Positions 47,300-58,992 of a stretch of 64,000 nt of DNA are shown piece after piece. The DNA lies in assembly GCA_017591395.1 (NCBI GenBank), contig WEDG01000383.1:1-64000 (forward strand). Direction: 5' to 3'. The position numbers and the translations under genes were made by a program. The stretch comes from Schistocephalus solidus. Its lineage: Eukaryota; Platyhelminthes; Cestoda; Diphyllobothriidea; Diphyllobothriidae. Numbering within the stretch: the stretch's first letter is position 1; every line of letters starts with the position of its first letter. The notes under the pieces were generated by a model. That model was not told where the DNA came from and ran no database searches. It worked only from the letters and a program-made list of their open reading frames with translations.

Positions 47300-48080
47300 T
47301 GTTTTCAATGAGGTCCATCGTGTGCTCCACAGCATGCTGGCGCAGGAACGGTGACTTGCATGTGAGTGCAAGTAGACTTGCGCAGAATCTAACGCTCTCT
47401 TTATTCCCTTAGTCAGCTGGATCGGACGTCATGGCCATATCTGAATTGCCAGAGCCGCCCCTAAGCGTATCGCCACACCTGTCTCGGATCCCACCTGAGT
47501 GAGAGTGCCTTAGAGGCCACATTAAAAGGGAGTCATTGTAGTGTGACTCTCAGTCCACCAGTCAACTACTCCACATAAACAGACTGAATGCGTGGTCCAA
47601 GTTATCCCGTCAGTTAACAACCTTCCAGGCCACGGAATTTTAGTGCACCATGGTAGTCTTGGGCTCTGATCACACATACGGCAGGGAAGCCACAGAGAGA
47701 AGGAACGGAGTATCAAATTTCGCCCTTACTAGAGTTGTGTCGTCTTCAAACTATCATTGTGCGATTTTGGGCGTATTCGTGTGTGATGCAGGGGTTGGTG
47801 ACGAGAAGTGCAACGGCGTGGCATAGTATAGCCGCCAAGGTTCTACCGCAGGTTTTAATGGAGGTGCATGGGACTTCATTGGTCCATGCGGTGAGTAAAT
47901 GTACCAGTACAGTTCATAGAGTTGAGGGGGGTGCGGTGGGTTATGTTGGTGCTCCTGGCACTGTTTTGCCAATCTCCGTGCGATGGATTCGCAAGTGACC
48001 AACCAGGCCAATGCGATGGGTGCATGTGTGGTGGCAATAAGGGCAGGATAGTTTGGCGGATGTACAGTCTGTTGAGATAG
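47300..48080 (-). mobile_element. 5'-truncated retroelement copy: zinc-finger end plus 3' tail
   Basis: 47300-47680 follows the 3' tail blocks (GTGCTCCACAGCATGCTGG, CGCCCCTAAGCGTATCGCC, CCCGTCAGTTAACAACCTTCC). 47750-48070 is the minus-strand finger region (CESIARRLAKQC, degenerate), matching 3973-4320. More diverged than the copies at 3.2 and 62 kb. Confidence 0.8.
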
Positions 48081-49599
48081 TGCCCACATACACACACACA
48101 CACCTCTAGACCACATATGCACTCCTAACGCCATGCGCCCTACGTCGTAGCAATCATACAGCTTTACAATAGCAGGTATATGTCCCGCTTCGCCGTCATC
48201 GATATTGCGGTTGCAGCGTCACATATAAGAACACGCGCCTCCAAATAAAGCGGGACACACGTTATTTCCTGTATTCTGGTACAGCAAATTATGATCAGGT
48301 CGTACCTGAAACACGTGTACGGGATGTCTAGTGCTGTTAGCTTCTGCACCAAATTTCATCACCAGCTAGCCACCAGGCTAGGGCAGTCGAATAGTTCCTG
48401 GGAGAGGGCAGAGAGAGAGAGAGCTCAAAATGAGGGACTCCATCCCCAAAGCAATTAGCACATTCATCACTAAAAGTCATCTGCCGCACTTGAGTTTATC
48501 AAGATGCACGAAAGTCGTGGTTTTGAAGATTTCTAACTGACGAGATAACGCAGGGTGGGCAATAGCACAGGTCATCCACCGCCGCTGGAAGCATTTTCAG
48601 TCGCCTTGACATTTGCACTTTGACAAGAGAGTGAGAGAGTGAAATGGATGCCTAGAAATTAACACGCATAGTAATTTAAATACTGCATAACTACTATTGG
48701 TACAATAGTCCATCTTGTACCTGGTTACCAAAAATTACCTTACTATGAGAATAAATGAACGGTAGCGGATGAAAAAGAACTCCAGAGCCGACGAGGCAGC
48801 TTTTTAAAGCAAGGGATATTGGGACAGCTGTGTTTTGAGCCCAACCTTCGCTATGTGGAGACAGTTCCCATGATAAATTAAAAGGTATTATAAAAACACA
48901 TCTGTTAACCCAATTGAACCAAAAGGGCATTAGACAGTGTGGTGCAGTTTAAAATTTGTGCTTTAAATAGCTGACATCCGTGTTGAAGTAAGCGTAGTTT
49001 GAGAACCTATAGGTTCTGCATCACAGAAAGTTGGCGTTCGCGTAGTTAGCCAAACAGTAGGACAAACTAGAGAACTACAAAGCGAAATCAAAATGATAAA
49101 AGGTGAACACTATCCCTTTGAATTCTGATTTTAAAGAGTTCAACTGCTGACTTGATGACACCGAAGAGGATCGTCACCTCAGGTACAACAGTTAACAAGC
49201 GCGAATTCCGGAATCTCAAAGCAAATCGGCTAAACTGGTGAGAGAACTTAGTTATTAGACGCCTCAACCCTTTCAAAGGAACGAGTGGGTAGTTATTGAT
49301 CACGAGCGACGATAAAGGTGACCATTATCATGAAATGTAATTCTGGAATGTGATTAGGAAGGATTAGTTTAGCAGGGTTATAATATTAATTATCTTTCAG
49401 CATAATCGCAAGAAATTTCAGCAGGCCAGCGTTTGAAAGCGTTTCTTTTCAATCGACTGCTGAGAGTTCATCCGGTAAAAAATTGGCACGGGAGTGGCGC
49501 GATTTTTCCCAGCGATTTTCGATGTCCTTATTAATTCAAATTTATTTCTCGAAAACATGCAAAATGTTTCCTTTAGAAATTAAACTCTTTCAAATGGTA

Positions 49600-49795
49600 A
49601 AGAGACGCTCACTGGCCCCGTTACGAGACACACTTGTCCGTTGTGCCTTGAAGCTCAATCTCGATCCCCACAAGCAACTGCTCAGCGGCTTGTATTATAG
49701 GGATAAAAGCATTACTGATGAAGGCAAGGGAGACTTAAATGGACATTTCTGGTTTAGTAGACGTCATCACGCCTGGTTTGAAAATCTCTGAGGTT
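49600..49795 (-). mobile_element. SINE-B, minus sense, truncated
   Basis: CCGTTACGAGACACACTTGTCCG, GTTGTGCCTTGAAGCTCA, CTGCTCAGCGGCTTG and GGCAAGGGAGACTTAAATGGAC match the tail and body of the copy at 41.5 kb. The head is missing. Confidence 0.75.
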
Positions 49796-51042
49796 TTCAA
49801 ATTTTATGTTCCAAAAATATGCAACTATGATATTTTTAAGAGTATACTATTTCGTCTGAGGTTGCTTCAAATATACCCATTTAGTACTGCTCCTTATGAG
49901 GTCTATAACGTGATCCACCTCCATTGCAGCATTTTATGAGTTCTATGTGGTATCTTCTTAATGGCACGGATGAATGCATGATTTTCTTTGTATAGGCAGT
50001 ATAGAGCTATAGACTTATGCAAATGAAATAGCAGATCAACCTTGAAATCCCTTGGGAATTGAAAATATTTTTACAAAGCGGAACATACCTCTTTCCTTGA
50101 GTATTATTGGGTCGCCAGGGATCAAAATGGTAGCGAGCCATATGGTCAACTCTGCCAGTTCCCTTTTTCAAGTTGGTATTATATTTTAACCTTTTTTGTT
50201 AGAAAGCTGCCGCATATGGTTCCTCCTATCAAATAATTTTGTCTTTAAACCATTAAAATTTGTTTTTATTATTATACATTTTTGAAGACAGAGAAGGCGG
50301 GAAATCGTACGACCATGAAGTATAAATTTTTACTCGAAAATACAGCATCACAGACAGCTAGGAATAGTTATGGTGTATTTTTCTCTAAAATTACTCCATA
50401 GCAGACAGCAGCAAATTAGTCTCCGAATTTCGTTCTGGTAAATTTGAGCCACGCGGTCTTCCAGAAGTATAATTGTATAATGACGAACTGAAATTTATCA
50501 TCTAGTCATATCCATCTCAAAGTGCAAATGAATTATCGTGGAAGTCAGTCAAAGGAAAAATGTCTAAATGTGGGTTCCACGTTAACTGAATGAAAAATCA
50601 GAAACAACAACATTTGGAAGCTTGAATGATGTTGATTTCTCGTCACAAAAATGATTCCATTTGAATCAAATTGTAACGTGTGATGGGAAATGGATCCAAT
50701 AGGGTAAAAGTAAAAATTCAGCACGGTGGTTCGACAATGGCAGGTCACCAATATACAGTCCAAGCATAGTATTCATCAAAAGAAGTTGATGGCGATTGTT
50801 CGGTAGTTTGACGCAGATGTAATACATTGTGATTTCATGAAGCCCGGCTCATTGCTCCCCGCAGAATTACTCTGCAACCCGCTGTTCCAAATGATGCAAA
50901 ATTTTCAGAAAAAGCCTAGATCTGTCAACCAATTTACATGTTAGATGCTACAGTTACCTATAGACCATCCTGTAGAAGGGCCGACATAAAATTAATGCAG
51001 CAACACTTTCCCCTTTCATTTATTCTAATTTTTTACTAACAG

Positions 51043-51256
51043 ATACTACGAAACCGGAAGTATTCGACCTGGGGTCATTGGCGGTTCAAAACCGAAGGTT
51101 GCCACCCCTCAGGTAGTTGATGCAATTCACCAATATAAGACCGACAATCCGACGATGTTCGCCTGGGAAATCCGTGAACGGTTACTTCGAGATGGCATTT
51201 GTACCAGTGATATCCTTCCATCAGTTTCTTCTATCAATAGAATAGTTAGAAATAAG
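51043..51256 (+). CDS. Pax2/5/8 exon 3: RED half of the paired domain
   Basis: After AACAG the frame reads [71 protein letters not shown], the second helix-turn-helix of the paired domain. It ends in phase 0 at AAG|GTAAGA. Residues [15 protein letters not shown] and [11 protein letters not shown] agree with Pax2/5/8. With exon 2 and the codon-completing bases, it gives an uninterrupted paired domain of about 126 residues, the normal length. DNA-binding nuclear factor; no premature stop or missing core residue is seen. Confidence 0.97.
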
Positions 51257-51470
51257 GTAAGACCTGCCTCCTGTTCGTCGTTTTATCTGTCCATTACGTT
51301 TAAGCGTAAGAGGGGTTTCTTGAAGTCATGCTTGCGATCTGTTATCTTCGACAAACTTCACTTTATGAACGATTTTCAACCCATCACATGGCTGCCGCAA
51401 AAAACTCGCTTTATTTTGATTTTGTTCCAAGGAAACTCGATATTTACTTGATAAAGGGGAGAAATCACAG
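51257..51470 (+). other. Pax intron 3 (short)
   Basis: About 214 bp between GTAAGA and the chosen acceptor ATCACAG at 51470. The pyrimidine tract before the acceptor is poor. The reading frame of exon 4 stays open further upstream, so another acceptor in the same phase is possible. Confidence 0.6.
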
Positions 51471-52860
51471 TCTACGGACAGCCTCCGAGAGACGACACGT
51501 CGCAATTTATCCTCCAACGACAATAGCAAACTGCATGCCACAACGGTGAACTGCTACGATCAAAAATCCTCGGCTGGCATCTCCACAGCCAGTATGCCCA
51601 CCACTATGCTGGGTCGACAGCACAGTCTGAAACGCCTACAGTCAATATCTGGGGGTACACCGCCCTCCACTTCTTCGATTTTGGACCCCGACTACGGCCC
51701 TAGCCCCAAGACGAAGATCCTCGAAGAGCGCTACTTGGCGACGGAGTCGTCTATGCACCCTGGTAGTCATCCTCCACCACACGTGACTCAAAACCAGATA
51801 GACTGCGAACGCCAGAAGTCTGAGGGAGACCTCCTATACCCCAATCTCCTGATGGCTGAGCGACGATTGACATTCCCTTCATTCGCAGCTTGCCAAAAGT
51901 CTTCCTACCCACTGGCGGAGGATACAACTGTGAACGCCTGTGAACGCCTCCTTTGCATGGAAAGGAAGGGGCTGGGCAATGGCTGTGCTACCTTTCCTGC
52001 CCCACCTCCGCCAACTACGATGTCACCCTTCCTACGAGATCAACAGCAATCCCCGACGGATAGCCTGAATCCGCCCCTCGCTGTGAACCCTTGGAGCATG
52101 AGGCAGTGTGAGACCCTGGGTCAGCAGTCTGGCCTCTATGCGAGGGTCGAAGCCTCTCCCGCTTTTGGACAGGGAAGCCTGCGCAGGGGTTTTTACCGCA
52201 GCGGGCTACAACCAACAGGGCCGCTATTTGGCACCCGGTCTCTGGCAGAGGAAAGATTTCTCTTTGACGGTAATGGAGGAGCCTACCCTTCTGAAAAGAC
52301 CATCCCAAAAGCCTCCGCTTTCACGCCTTTGCTTTCCGGTCAAGCAGCGACGGCAGTAGGCGCAGTAGCAAATCCCACCGACCTGTTTCATCATGCGCTC
52401 ATCACCCGGGGACTTCATTTGGCCGGTGCAGGGGCGACTCATTTGGCCAACGGAATGCCTATCTCTGGAAACTTCAGCATAACTGGCCTGATTGGATTGA
52501 GCCCTGATCCTTCGCGAAACGCTAGCATAATTGATCAGCTCAACGGCGAGATGAGCTTCGCACTTCGACCTAATGGAAAGGTGGAGACACCAGACGGTCG
52601 GATGGCGGCGACGGGGGAGGAGGAGGATGAGGAGGAGGAGGAAGAAGAGGAAGAAGATCAGACTGCTCAGTCGTCCGTCCGTGCATGCCTGCACACGGAA
52701 GTGGGGCACTTTCCAGTTGGTTCAACTTCAGGTGCAGGAAAGACATCCAAAATCACCCACGATATATCCATCGCCACCTGTCCAGCCATAAATACCGACT
52801 CCGGGATACAGACAATGGCAACATTTTCGTCAACTACCGCTGCAGATCCCTATGATCAAG
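51471..52860 (+). CDS. Pax2/5/8 exon 4: linker, octapeptide and acidic region
   Basis: 463 codons open in the phase required by exon 3, ending CAAG|GTAAGT in phase 1. Low-complexity, Ser/Pro-rich linker with a PAPPPPTT segment, then the octapeptide FSITGLIG (52473-52496), the counterpart of YSISGILG that recruits Groucho-type co-repressors in Pax2/5/8. After it come NASIIDQLNGE and a Glu/Asp run (52616-52658). The distance from paired domain to octapeptide (about 335 residues) is much longer than in vertebrate Pax2 (tens of residues). The start at 51471 is chosen by phase; a GTG at 51546 is not a start. No homeodomain is visible in this exon, and the gene continues beyond it. Confidence 0.85.
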
Positions 52861-53071
52861 GTAAGTAAAGCATTTCTTGGTGCCGTACTTTAAATAATCA
52901 GTGAATGGTGACGGATGAACATGAACCGTAAATATACTGAAGCAATGAAAGTATTGTTGAAACACTTCTCATGGCCACCTAGTTGAGGATATTGAAAGAG
53001 CACATCTTGAGAATGCTTATCGCAGCTGCAGGAAATGGACCATTAGACAGTTATGGTCCTAGGTAGGGAGG

Positions 53072-53390
53072 CCTTTTATGGCCGCTTAAACAGGACACGG
53101 GCATAGGAACCGCCCCGCCCGCTTAAAAAGGTAAATTTCAGTAAATTTCAGGAAGGGTAAATGTACACGTGTCTTAACGCTAACAGGTACCAGAAGATGA
53201 AACTAAATTGCAACCTTGATTATAACCCCCAACCCTGACCCTGACCTCAAACTTAAACCTAACCTTAAAGTTAGTTAACCATAACTCTCACCTTAATCAT
53301 AAATATACTTTCCTTGGAATTTGGTGCAAAGATGCATATAGTGTGGGTGGTTCCTATTTACATGTCCTGTTTAGGCAGCCATACAAGACA
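53072..53390. mobile_element. MITE-like repeat with terminal inverted repeats and telomere-like core (copy 2)
   Basis: Left end 53072-53113 (CTTAAACAGGACACGGGCATAGGAACC) and right end 53349-53390 (GGTTCCTATTTACATGTCCTG) are about 42 bp inverted repeats. The core holds CTTAACGCTAAC, CCCAACCCTGACCC and CCTAACCTTAAAG. It has no coding capacity. Confidence 0.8.
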
Positions 53391-54374
53391 TCCTTATCGA
53401 GTTTCCTGCTCAAACCTACAGTCTGACTGACCACAGGTTTGACTATTCGAATCGCAAATGACCAGATACGAGACCGTGGCGTGGGCAGAAAGTTTTTTTA
53501 AAAATTAAATGCTTACCTGTTAGCATTTCCTAAATTGGTATCGCAAAAATACAAGAGCACATAAGGAAATGTTTGGCTGGGGTTGGCCTGCGTTGTGTCA
53601 AGGATAAAAAGGAAACCCGGGAGAGTAAATAATATCTGGTGACCACTGAGCCATAAATATCCACAGCGAGAAGACTCGCAGAGGCCATTTATAGGATAAC
53701 TTGTAGGTGAATTCGCCTTAATTGTTGGCCCATGTATGAACTGAACTTTGGTCCAGTTGATTTTTAATTCCTCAAAATTTAATCGCCAACTTGCAATAAA
53801 TCAGTCTGGAGATAGGTTTATGGACACAGACTGAAAGTTGATATGAACATTTTAGCCCGATTTAATGGTCATAGGTTGGAATGGGTAAGGACCATATCAA
53901 GCGGAGGAAAAAATTTATTGACAGAAAAAGCCCAGGGTATATAAGGGGTACGCAAAAAGTATTAACCCTGCGTTTGTCCGTCAGTTGTGCTGGGTGGAAG
54001 ATTCGCATTACACTTATACCGGATGCGTTGATGTTTTATGGTAGCTTTGCCCTGTTGACAGATTAACGGTTCCATTCAAAACATCGATAGACATAGGGGT
54101 AGTCTCAAATTGCCATCAGCACCCAGACCTCATCTGTGACTTTGCGAAACTTGCCCTGCTCATTGGCTTCACTCCGGTAGCCGTTCCTGACTGACGTGAT
54201 AAAGCAAATGGCAGTAGCCAGTACGGGAGTCTCCTCACTTCGTAAATCTCCTTGTAGCCCTACTCGTTCCATTCAAGCCTCACCATAACAGTTCTACCAA
54301 GGTCGGCGTAGGTAATTTCGCGCTGTTTCATCAATACAAAATTTGATAACTAGGAGGGGAATTCGACGACTCAT

Positions 54375-54510
54375 GAACATTACCGGCAAAGACAAGGGAG
54401 ACTGGAATGGCCATTTCCGGGTCAGTAGCCGTCATTAGCCAGTTTTACCCAACCGAAGTGATGCACAACCCAAGGCTCGAACCTGTTACCTGAAGATTAG
54501 AAGGTTAAAG
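54375..54510 (-). mobile_element. SINE-B, minus sense, 3'-truncated
   Basis: ACCGGCAAAGACAAGGGAGACTGG, AATGGCCATTTCCGG, CCGTCATTAGCC and a degraded box B region GGCTCGAACCTG match the copy at 41.6 kb. Confidence 0.8.
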
Positions 54511-55324
54511 AGGAACGTGGATGTAAGATCTAGAAATATTTTATTGAGTGCATCACAGCAAGGAAATAAACATTGATTGGCAGCAAGGTAAAATCCGAAG
54601 AGAAGTTTATATTAAGAAAAAAAGGAAAAAAATCAATGGACGGTGTAAATGACATTACTCTGGTTGTCCTTGGAACATTGTTGATGATAGTTTAACTGAC
54701 TTAATGGCATCGTGGAAACTTAAATACAAATCTTTCTCTTTACTATATGCAAGGTTGTCTTTAGCTTCCACATGTGAACTTAAAATGTCTAACAGCTGAC
54801 TGAGGAAATTAATAGACGGCACATTTGCAGCCATTTACTCCAGCAACAGAAGTAGGGGCATGAAAAATGCTTATGCCTTCAGCTGGTACCCATTTTGCTA
54901 GTGGATTGGAGTTACCATAATATAAATGAGAAGCCCATTAGTATTACTTCTGGTTTGCGAATTGCGTAAACGTATTACTTCCGCAGAAGTTTCTTGCCCT
55001 CACCGTAAAGGTTCATCAAAATTTTAGGACCATCGTTTAAAACAAATCCTCGCCAAACACTCGACTCTGTCATTCCACTCGCTATTTACGGAATCATTAG
55101 ATAAGCAGTAATGTATCACTGTGCTCCCATGATCGCACGTGCACACATACGTAAACTACCAGTGACCCGGGTCTCAAACTGAGACCTATACAAAGCCTGA
55201 AATATAATGCAGATGTTAAAAACAAATGAAAAAAACTGAAGCGTGCTAACCGTGCCAAAAGGTTGCCTAAGCTGAGAACACCAAGACTGGTGTGACAACA
55301 CTAAGTAGACATCCTGCATGGGCA

Positions 55325-55540
55325 GTCAGCTAATGTATCAGAATTGGTGGATTTAATACGTTACGGTAGGCTTGGCAGGTAACTTGAACCAAGTGTGATT
55401 AAACTCACGGCTCCCGGTGGGGCCTCGTAGCTCAGTTGGTTAGTGCATTAGATGTACTGGCGTGGATTCAAATCCCACCGAGGCCGCCAAGTTTTTTACA
55501 AGTGGGTCAAAGTAATCATTAAAATCTGTCAAAACCCTCT
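55325..55540 (+). mobile_element. SINE-A, plus sense, first of a tandem pair
   Basis: Full architecture: CAGTCAGCTAATGTATCAGAAT leader, GTGATTAAACTCACGGCTCCC, then the tRNA-like head (GGCCTCGTAGCTCAGTTGG to GAGGCCGCCA) and TTTTTTACAAGTGGGTCAAAG. The head has a perfect 7 bp acceptor-like stem (GGCCTCG/CGAGGCC) followed by GCCA. The anticodon arm is shortened. Confidence 0.9.
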
Positions 55541-55599
55541 ACTAATTAATTGTGCCTGGTCGTCATCTAGTGGATTCTAGATTGATTGCTTAGGAAATC

Positions 55600-55825
55600 C
55601 TGCTTGGGTAGTCAGCTTACCGTATCAGAATTTGTGGATTCCATACGTTGCAGTAGGATGGGTGAGTAACTTGACCCAACTGTGATTAAACTCACGGCTT
55701 CCTGTTGGGGCCTCGTAGCTCAGTTGGCTACAGCGTTGGCTGTAATAACGCTTTCCCCTTGCTGGTGTGGGTTTAAATCCCACGGAGGCCGCCGAATTTT
55801 TCACAAGTGGGTCAAATTAATGTAG
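55600..55825 (+). mobile_element. SINE-A, plus sense, second of a tandem pair
   Basis: Same leader and head as the copy 275 bp upstream. Box A TAGCTCAGTTGGC, box B GGGTTTAAATCCC, T-stem GTGGG/CCCAC intact. GGCTGTAATAACGC in the anticodon position resembles tRNA-Tyr (GTA), only as a hint of origin. Confidence 0.9.
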
Positions 55826-55989
55826 AGATCCAAAGTCTGTGTCTCGAGATAAAGAGGCTACACATTACTGATGCCAAAAAAGGAACCAATACCAATTAAC
55901 CTACATTCTTGCGATGCCAATGCTCAACGCGGTAGAAGCTGAGAGGGATGCAAAATGACTGACTGACTAGCAAGGCCATAGAACTCCAA

Positions 55990-57290
55990 GGATGTACAAA
56001 CATCGAAAAAATGAAGTTGTTTGTGGTCATCAAAGCAGGCTGCCGTCCCCATCCAAGGGGGAGTGCGTCACTGCTCAGCTCAGAAAAACAGTCAAATCGG
56101 AAGGGTTAGAGCAAAAACAACAGACCATCCGTAAACAGCCATCTAGTGACCTCGATTGTTTACCAGCTTTTAATGAGACAATTTGAGCAGTGAAGCATAT
56201 GTTCAGCTGAAAATTATCGGCACTGAGTTGATGTCAGTCGAAATCTACGAATACAATGCCTCCTTACTCACCGAACGTCACCCCACAGTTTCAAGAGACT
56301 TAACGACAAGGACGAGGATGCAAAAACTGTTCACGTACAAAATGCAAAGAAAATCGGCCAATCTGTGGCAAACACTGGGGATCTTGCCTTTCCGTATTGC
56401 TGGCAGAGTCTACGGTCGAGTATTACTCTATAATTTGAATCTATACCTGGAGCAGGGACTTCTCTCCGGACGTCAGGGTGCATTGTAAAAAATTAGCGGA
56501 ACCATAGATCCGCTTCTGTCATGATGCTAACCGCAAGATAAATGTCCAGAATTGAGGACCAGCTTTCATCTAAATTTCGTGGATCTGACGAAGGCCTTCG
56601 ATGTACTCTGGAAATTCAGGATGACTTTCAGATGTTCAAGTCAATTTTTGCAGATGTTCGGATTAGTGTACAAAAGAATTATGGCACCCATCGCTGACAG
56701 TGGGTCAGTTTCGAGAGCATTTTCACTGACGAATGGAGTGAAAAAGGGTTGTGTAATCCCTTCCACTTTCTAAATTTTTGTGTTATTCTCTATGTTGGTT
56801 GGCGCTCACCGTGTTGAGCGGCCTTGAATCGACACCAGTTAGTGAGCCGTGGGACACCCAGCGCGTGTAAGGCTGTGACAATTGTATGCGAGACGATGTT
56901 TCCCGACCTCTTTTGCGAGCGTGACTACGGGCTGAGCACTGCGACGGGAGAGGGTATTCAGTAGACTGGGGAGCTCTTTACCTCCGGTTGTCCAAACTTC
57001 TAACAGTGTTAATGCACCAAATGACGTCAAAAAATGGCTGAAACGAAGCCAGTATATGTGTCAATTGACCTGAATTCACCCTCACAGCTGTGGAGAACTT
57101 TGCGTACTTAGGGAGCACCAATTCAGGAAACATCCTGATGGACAATGAAATCGCCACTTGGACTTCCAGAGCCAGCAGGGTTTCCGGATGGTTGCAGCGC
57201 TCCTTTGGGAACTGTCGTGATATCATTCTCAACGAGGATTGCAGAGCTGTAATCCTGACTACTGTGTTGCAGTGTATGTAGGTTAGAATA
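55990..57290 (+). pseudogene. Reverse-transcriptase remnant (older subfamily)
   Basis: Pieces in order and in changing frames: VEIYEYNASLLTERH and ILPFRIAGRVYGRVLLYNL then YLEQGLLS (56230-56470); [14 protein letters not shown] (56570); GSVSRAFSLTNGVKKGC (56700-56755); and ENFAYLGSTNSGN...ASRVSGWLQRS (57090-57210). They match consecutive blocks of the RT at 5244-6590, without the FADD block. About 300 bp between 56780 and 57080 no longer aligns. It shares derived changes with the fragment at 29.7-30.1 kb. Confidence 0.85.
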
Positions 57291-58499
57291 TTAAGTAAGG
57301 GGTAGAAGAAAAGTATTCTGGACATTTACGTGCTGACAATAAAAGGGCGTGTACAGCATACAGTGTATGTTGAGACAGTTTCAGTTGAGATGGAGCGATG
57401 GCCTCGTGTTGAATGTGTTGAATGTGCACACATCCGAAAAACCATCGCTGAATTGCTGCTCATCGCACTTTCCATTAGTTATTGGTCTCTCACTCATATA
57501 GGAGCACCGCTGTGAAGCATTAAAAATTTTATAATGACGGGCGGCACATCATGTCAGTGTGTCACACTCACACGGGGCTGTACGCCACTTCAGTCACTGC
57601 GCACAGTCTCGGCTGGACTCTGCTAAACTCAGGCATTCGAATTAAACATGAGTAAAGACAGCTGGAGACCAGCAGTTTCCTCACTAGAAACAACCAAACG
57701 CACTTTTAAGCACTCCTGACGCACTAAAAATCGTGACTGGGGAAATCGCCATCCAACAGGCCACTGCGATTCTCCCTCGGAACGAAGATAAGACCTCGGT
57801 AGTCAATGCCCGGTGTCCAGTGTGTGCATGGCTACCTGGGATAGATGGTCTCGTCTTCTTACCACTAGCAGATGTTCATGTATGCTGGTTGAGACAGATA
57901 TCCCAGTTTACATAAATTTGCGTGGGAGAACACTCGGATTCTGGGAACCTGCCCGACTAGAAAAGGCCGCAAATTCCTGGAAGCAATGCACTCAGATGAG
58001 GCATGCATCAACCGGCATTTCAATTTGGATGCTGCATACATAATTCTCAAGGACAAATTCAAACGCGCACAGCCAATAAAGACGAGATGACAAAATACGC
58101 TTAATACGCTTTGGCGCAATCATCGCGCAACTGTATAATCCTCTGTAGGACACGATTTATTAGTTAATTGTTCCTGTACACATACCAAAGTCTGACAACG
58201 AGCTTGGGGATCAGTTTCGAGAAGTGACGCATTAAAGTTTATGTTTTCCCAAATAATTTGTGTCTCTTCTTATTAACTATCTCGGGATGCCCGCAGCTGT
58301 TTACTGTTTGCAGCAGCGCTTCGCTTCGCACCAGGGCAGCCAGCTCGTGGGTCTGTGGCTTTAACTAGTCACATTTTACGTGCAATAGAGGGAACGAGGA
58401 TGTAGTTTATCATTGAGGAAACACAATTGAGTTGCTGCGCAGCATTCCAAAAATTGTGCATATTCTGCACAGAGCGCTGTAATGACCAAATCTAGGGTA

Positions 58500-58992
58500 A
58501 GGCGCCGGAACAGCGAACGGAAGCACCTGATCATCACAGGTTCTGAAAAGCTGGCAGATGCTGGTGCTGGTGAGAGGTGGAAAACCGACAGCTAAACGGA
58601 CAAAAGGCGGGAGGGGCATGAAGCATGCGGATCCTCCTCTCTACCCCCTCCAGAAAGACCTTGTGGGAGGCCACAGTGGGATAATAGCATTTGAGTCTTG
58701 CCTCGGCGCTGAAAGGCCATACCGACAGCAACGTCATCCTTTCCATCCGGTCTCCTGACAGCCCACTACTACGCTGGGGGAACCGGGTACCGGAAGAGGG
58801 ATAGGGCCTTTTCTCGCCTTCCTTCCTGCTGCCCTTGACAAAGCTGGAGGCATAAAAGCTGTCCATCAAAGTGGACAACAGAAGTCTGTGACGTCTAGTG
58901 GGCTGTGTCCTGTCGTGCCACCGGACCTGTCTGACTTGAAAGTGAAATGGGACAGAAAGCAATACTCGGAGGAAGTACTGAGTGTGGAGTAG
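58500..58992. other. GC-rich block with long open frames on both strands
   Basis: A 142-codon minus frame (58534-58962) and a + stretch open for 77 codons without ATG (58759-58989) after a good acceptor-like CGGTCTCCTGACAG (58761) overlap here. Neither gives a domain I recognise, and the + stretch read in the Pax phase stops after about 27 residues. It may be an unrecognised exon or regulatory DNA. Confidence 0.3.

Larger units (their letters stand above)
35812..51042 (+). other. Pax intron 2 (15.2 kb)
   Basis: Bounded by GTGATG and a TTTTTTACTAACAG acceptor. 35830-36500, 36580-38450, 38700-39620, 42270-42950, 43640-44470, 45400-46580, 46700-47290, 48090-49590 and 49800-51040 show no supported gene or recognisable repeat beyond short low-complexity patches. 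Confidence 0.8.

Noticed and set aside
52224..52709. 161-codon minus-strand frame
   Set aside because: Shadow of Pax exon 4; its acidic codons read as Leu/Phe runs on the other strand.
51546..52868. Exon 4 frame as an intronless gene starting at 51546
   Set aside because: The first codon is GTG, the frame is open upstream, the 3' end is a consensus donor, and the octapeptide ties it to the Pax exons.
55418..55790. Possible genuine tRNA genes
   Set aside because: Heads have box A, box B and acceptor-like stems, but the anticodon arm is shortened or mispaired. They are embedded in identical SINE-A flanks at several loci.
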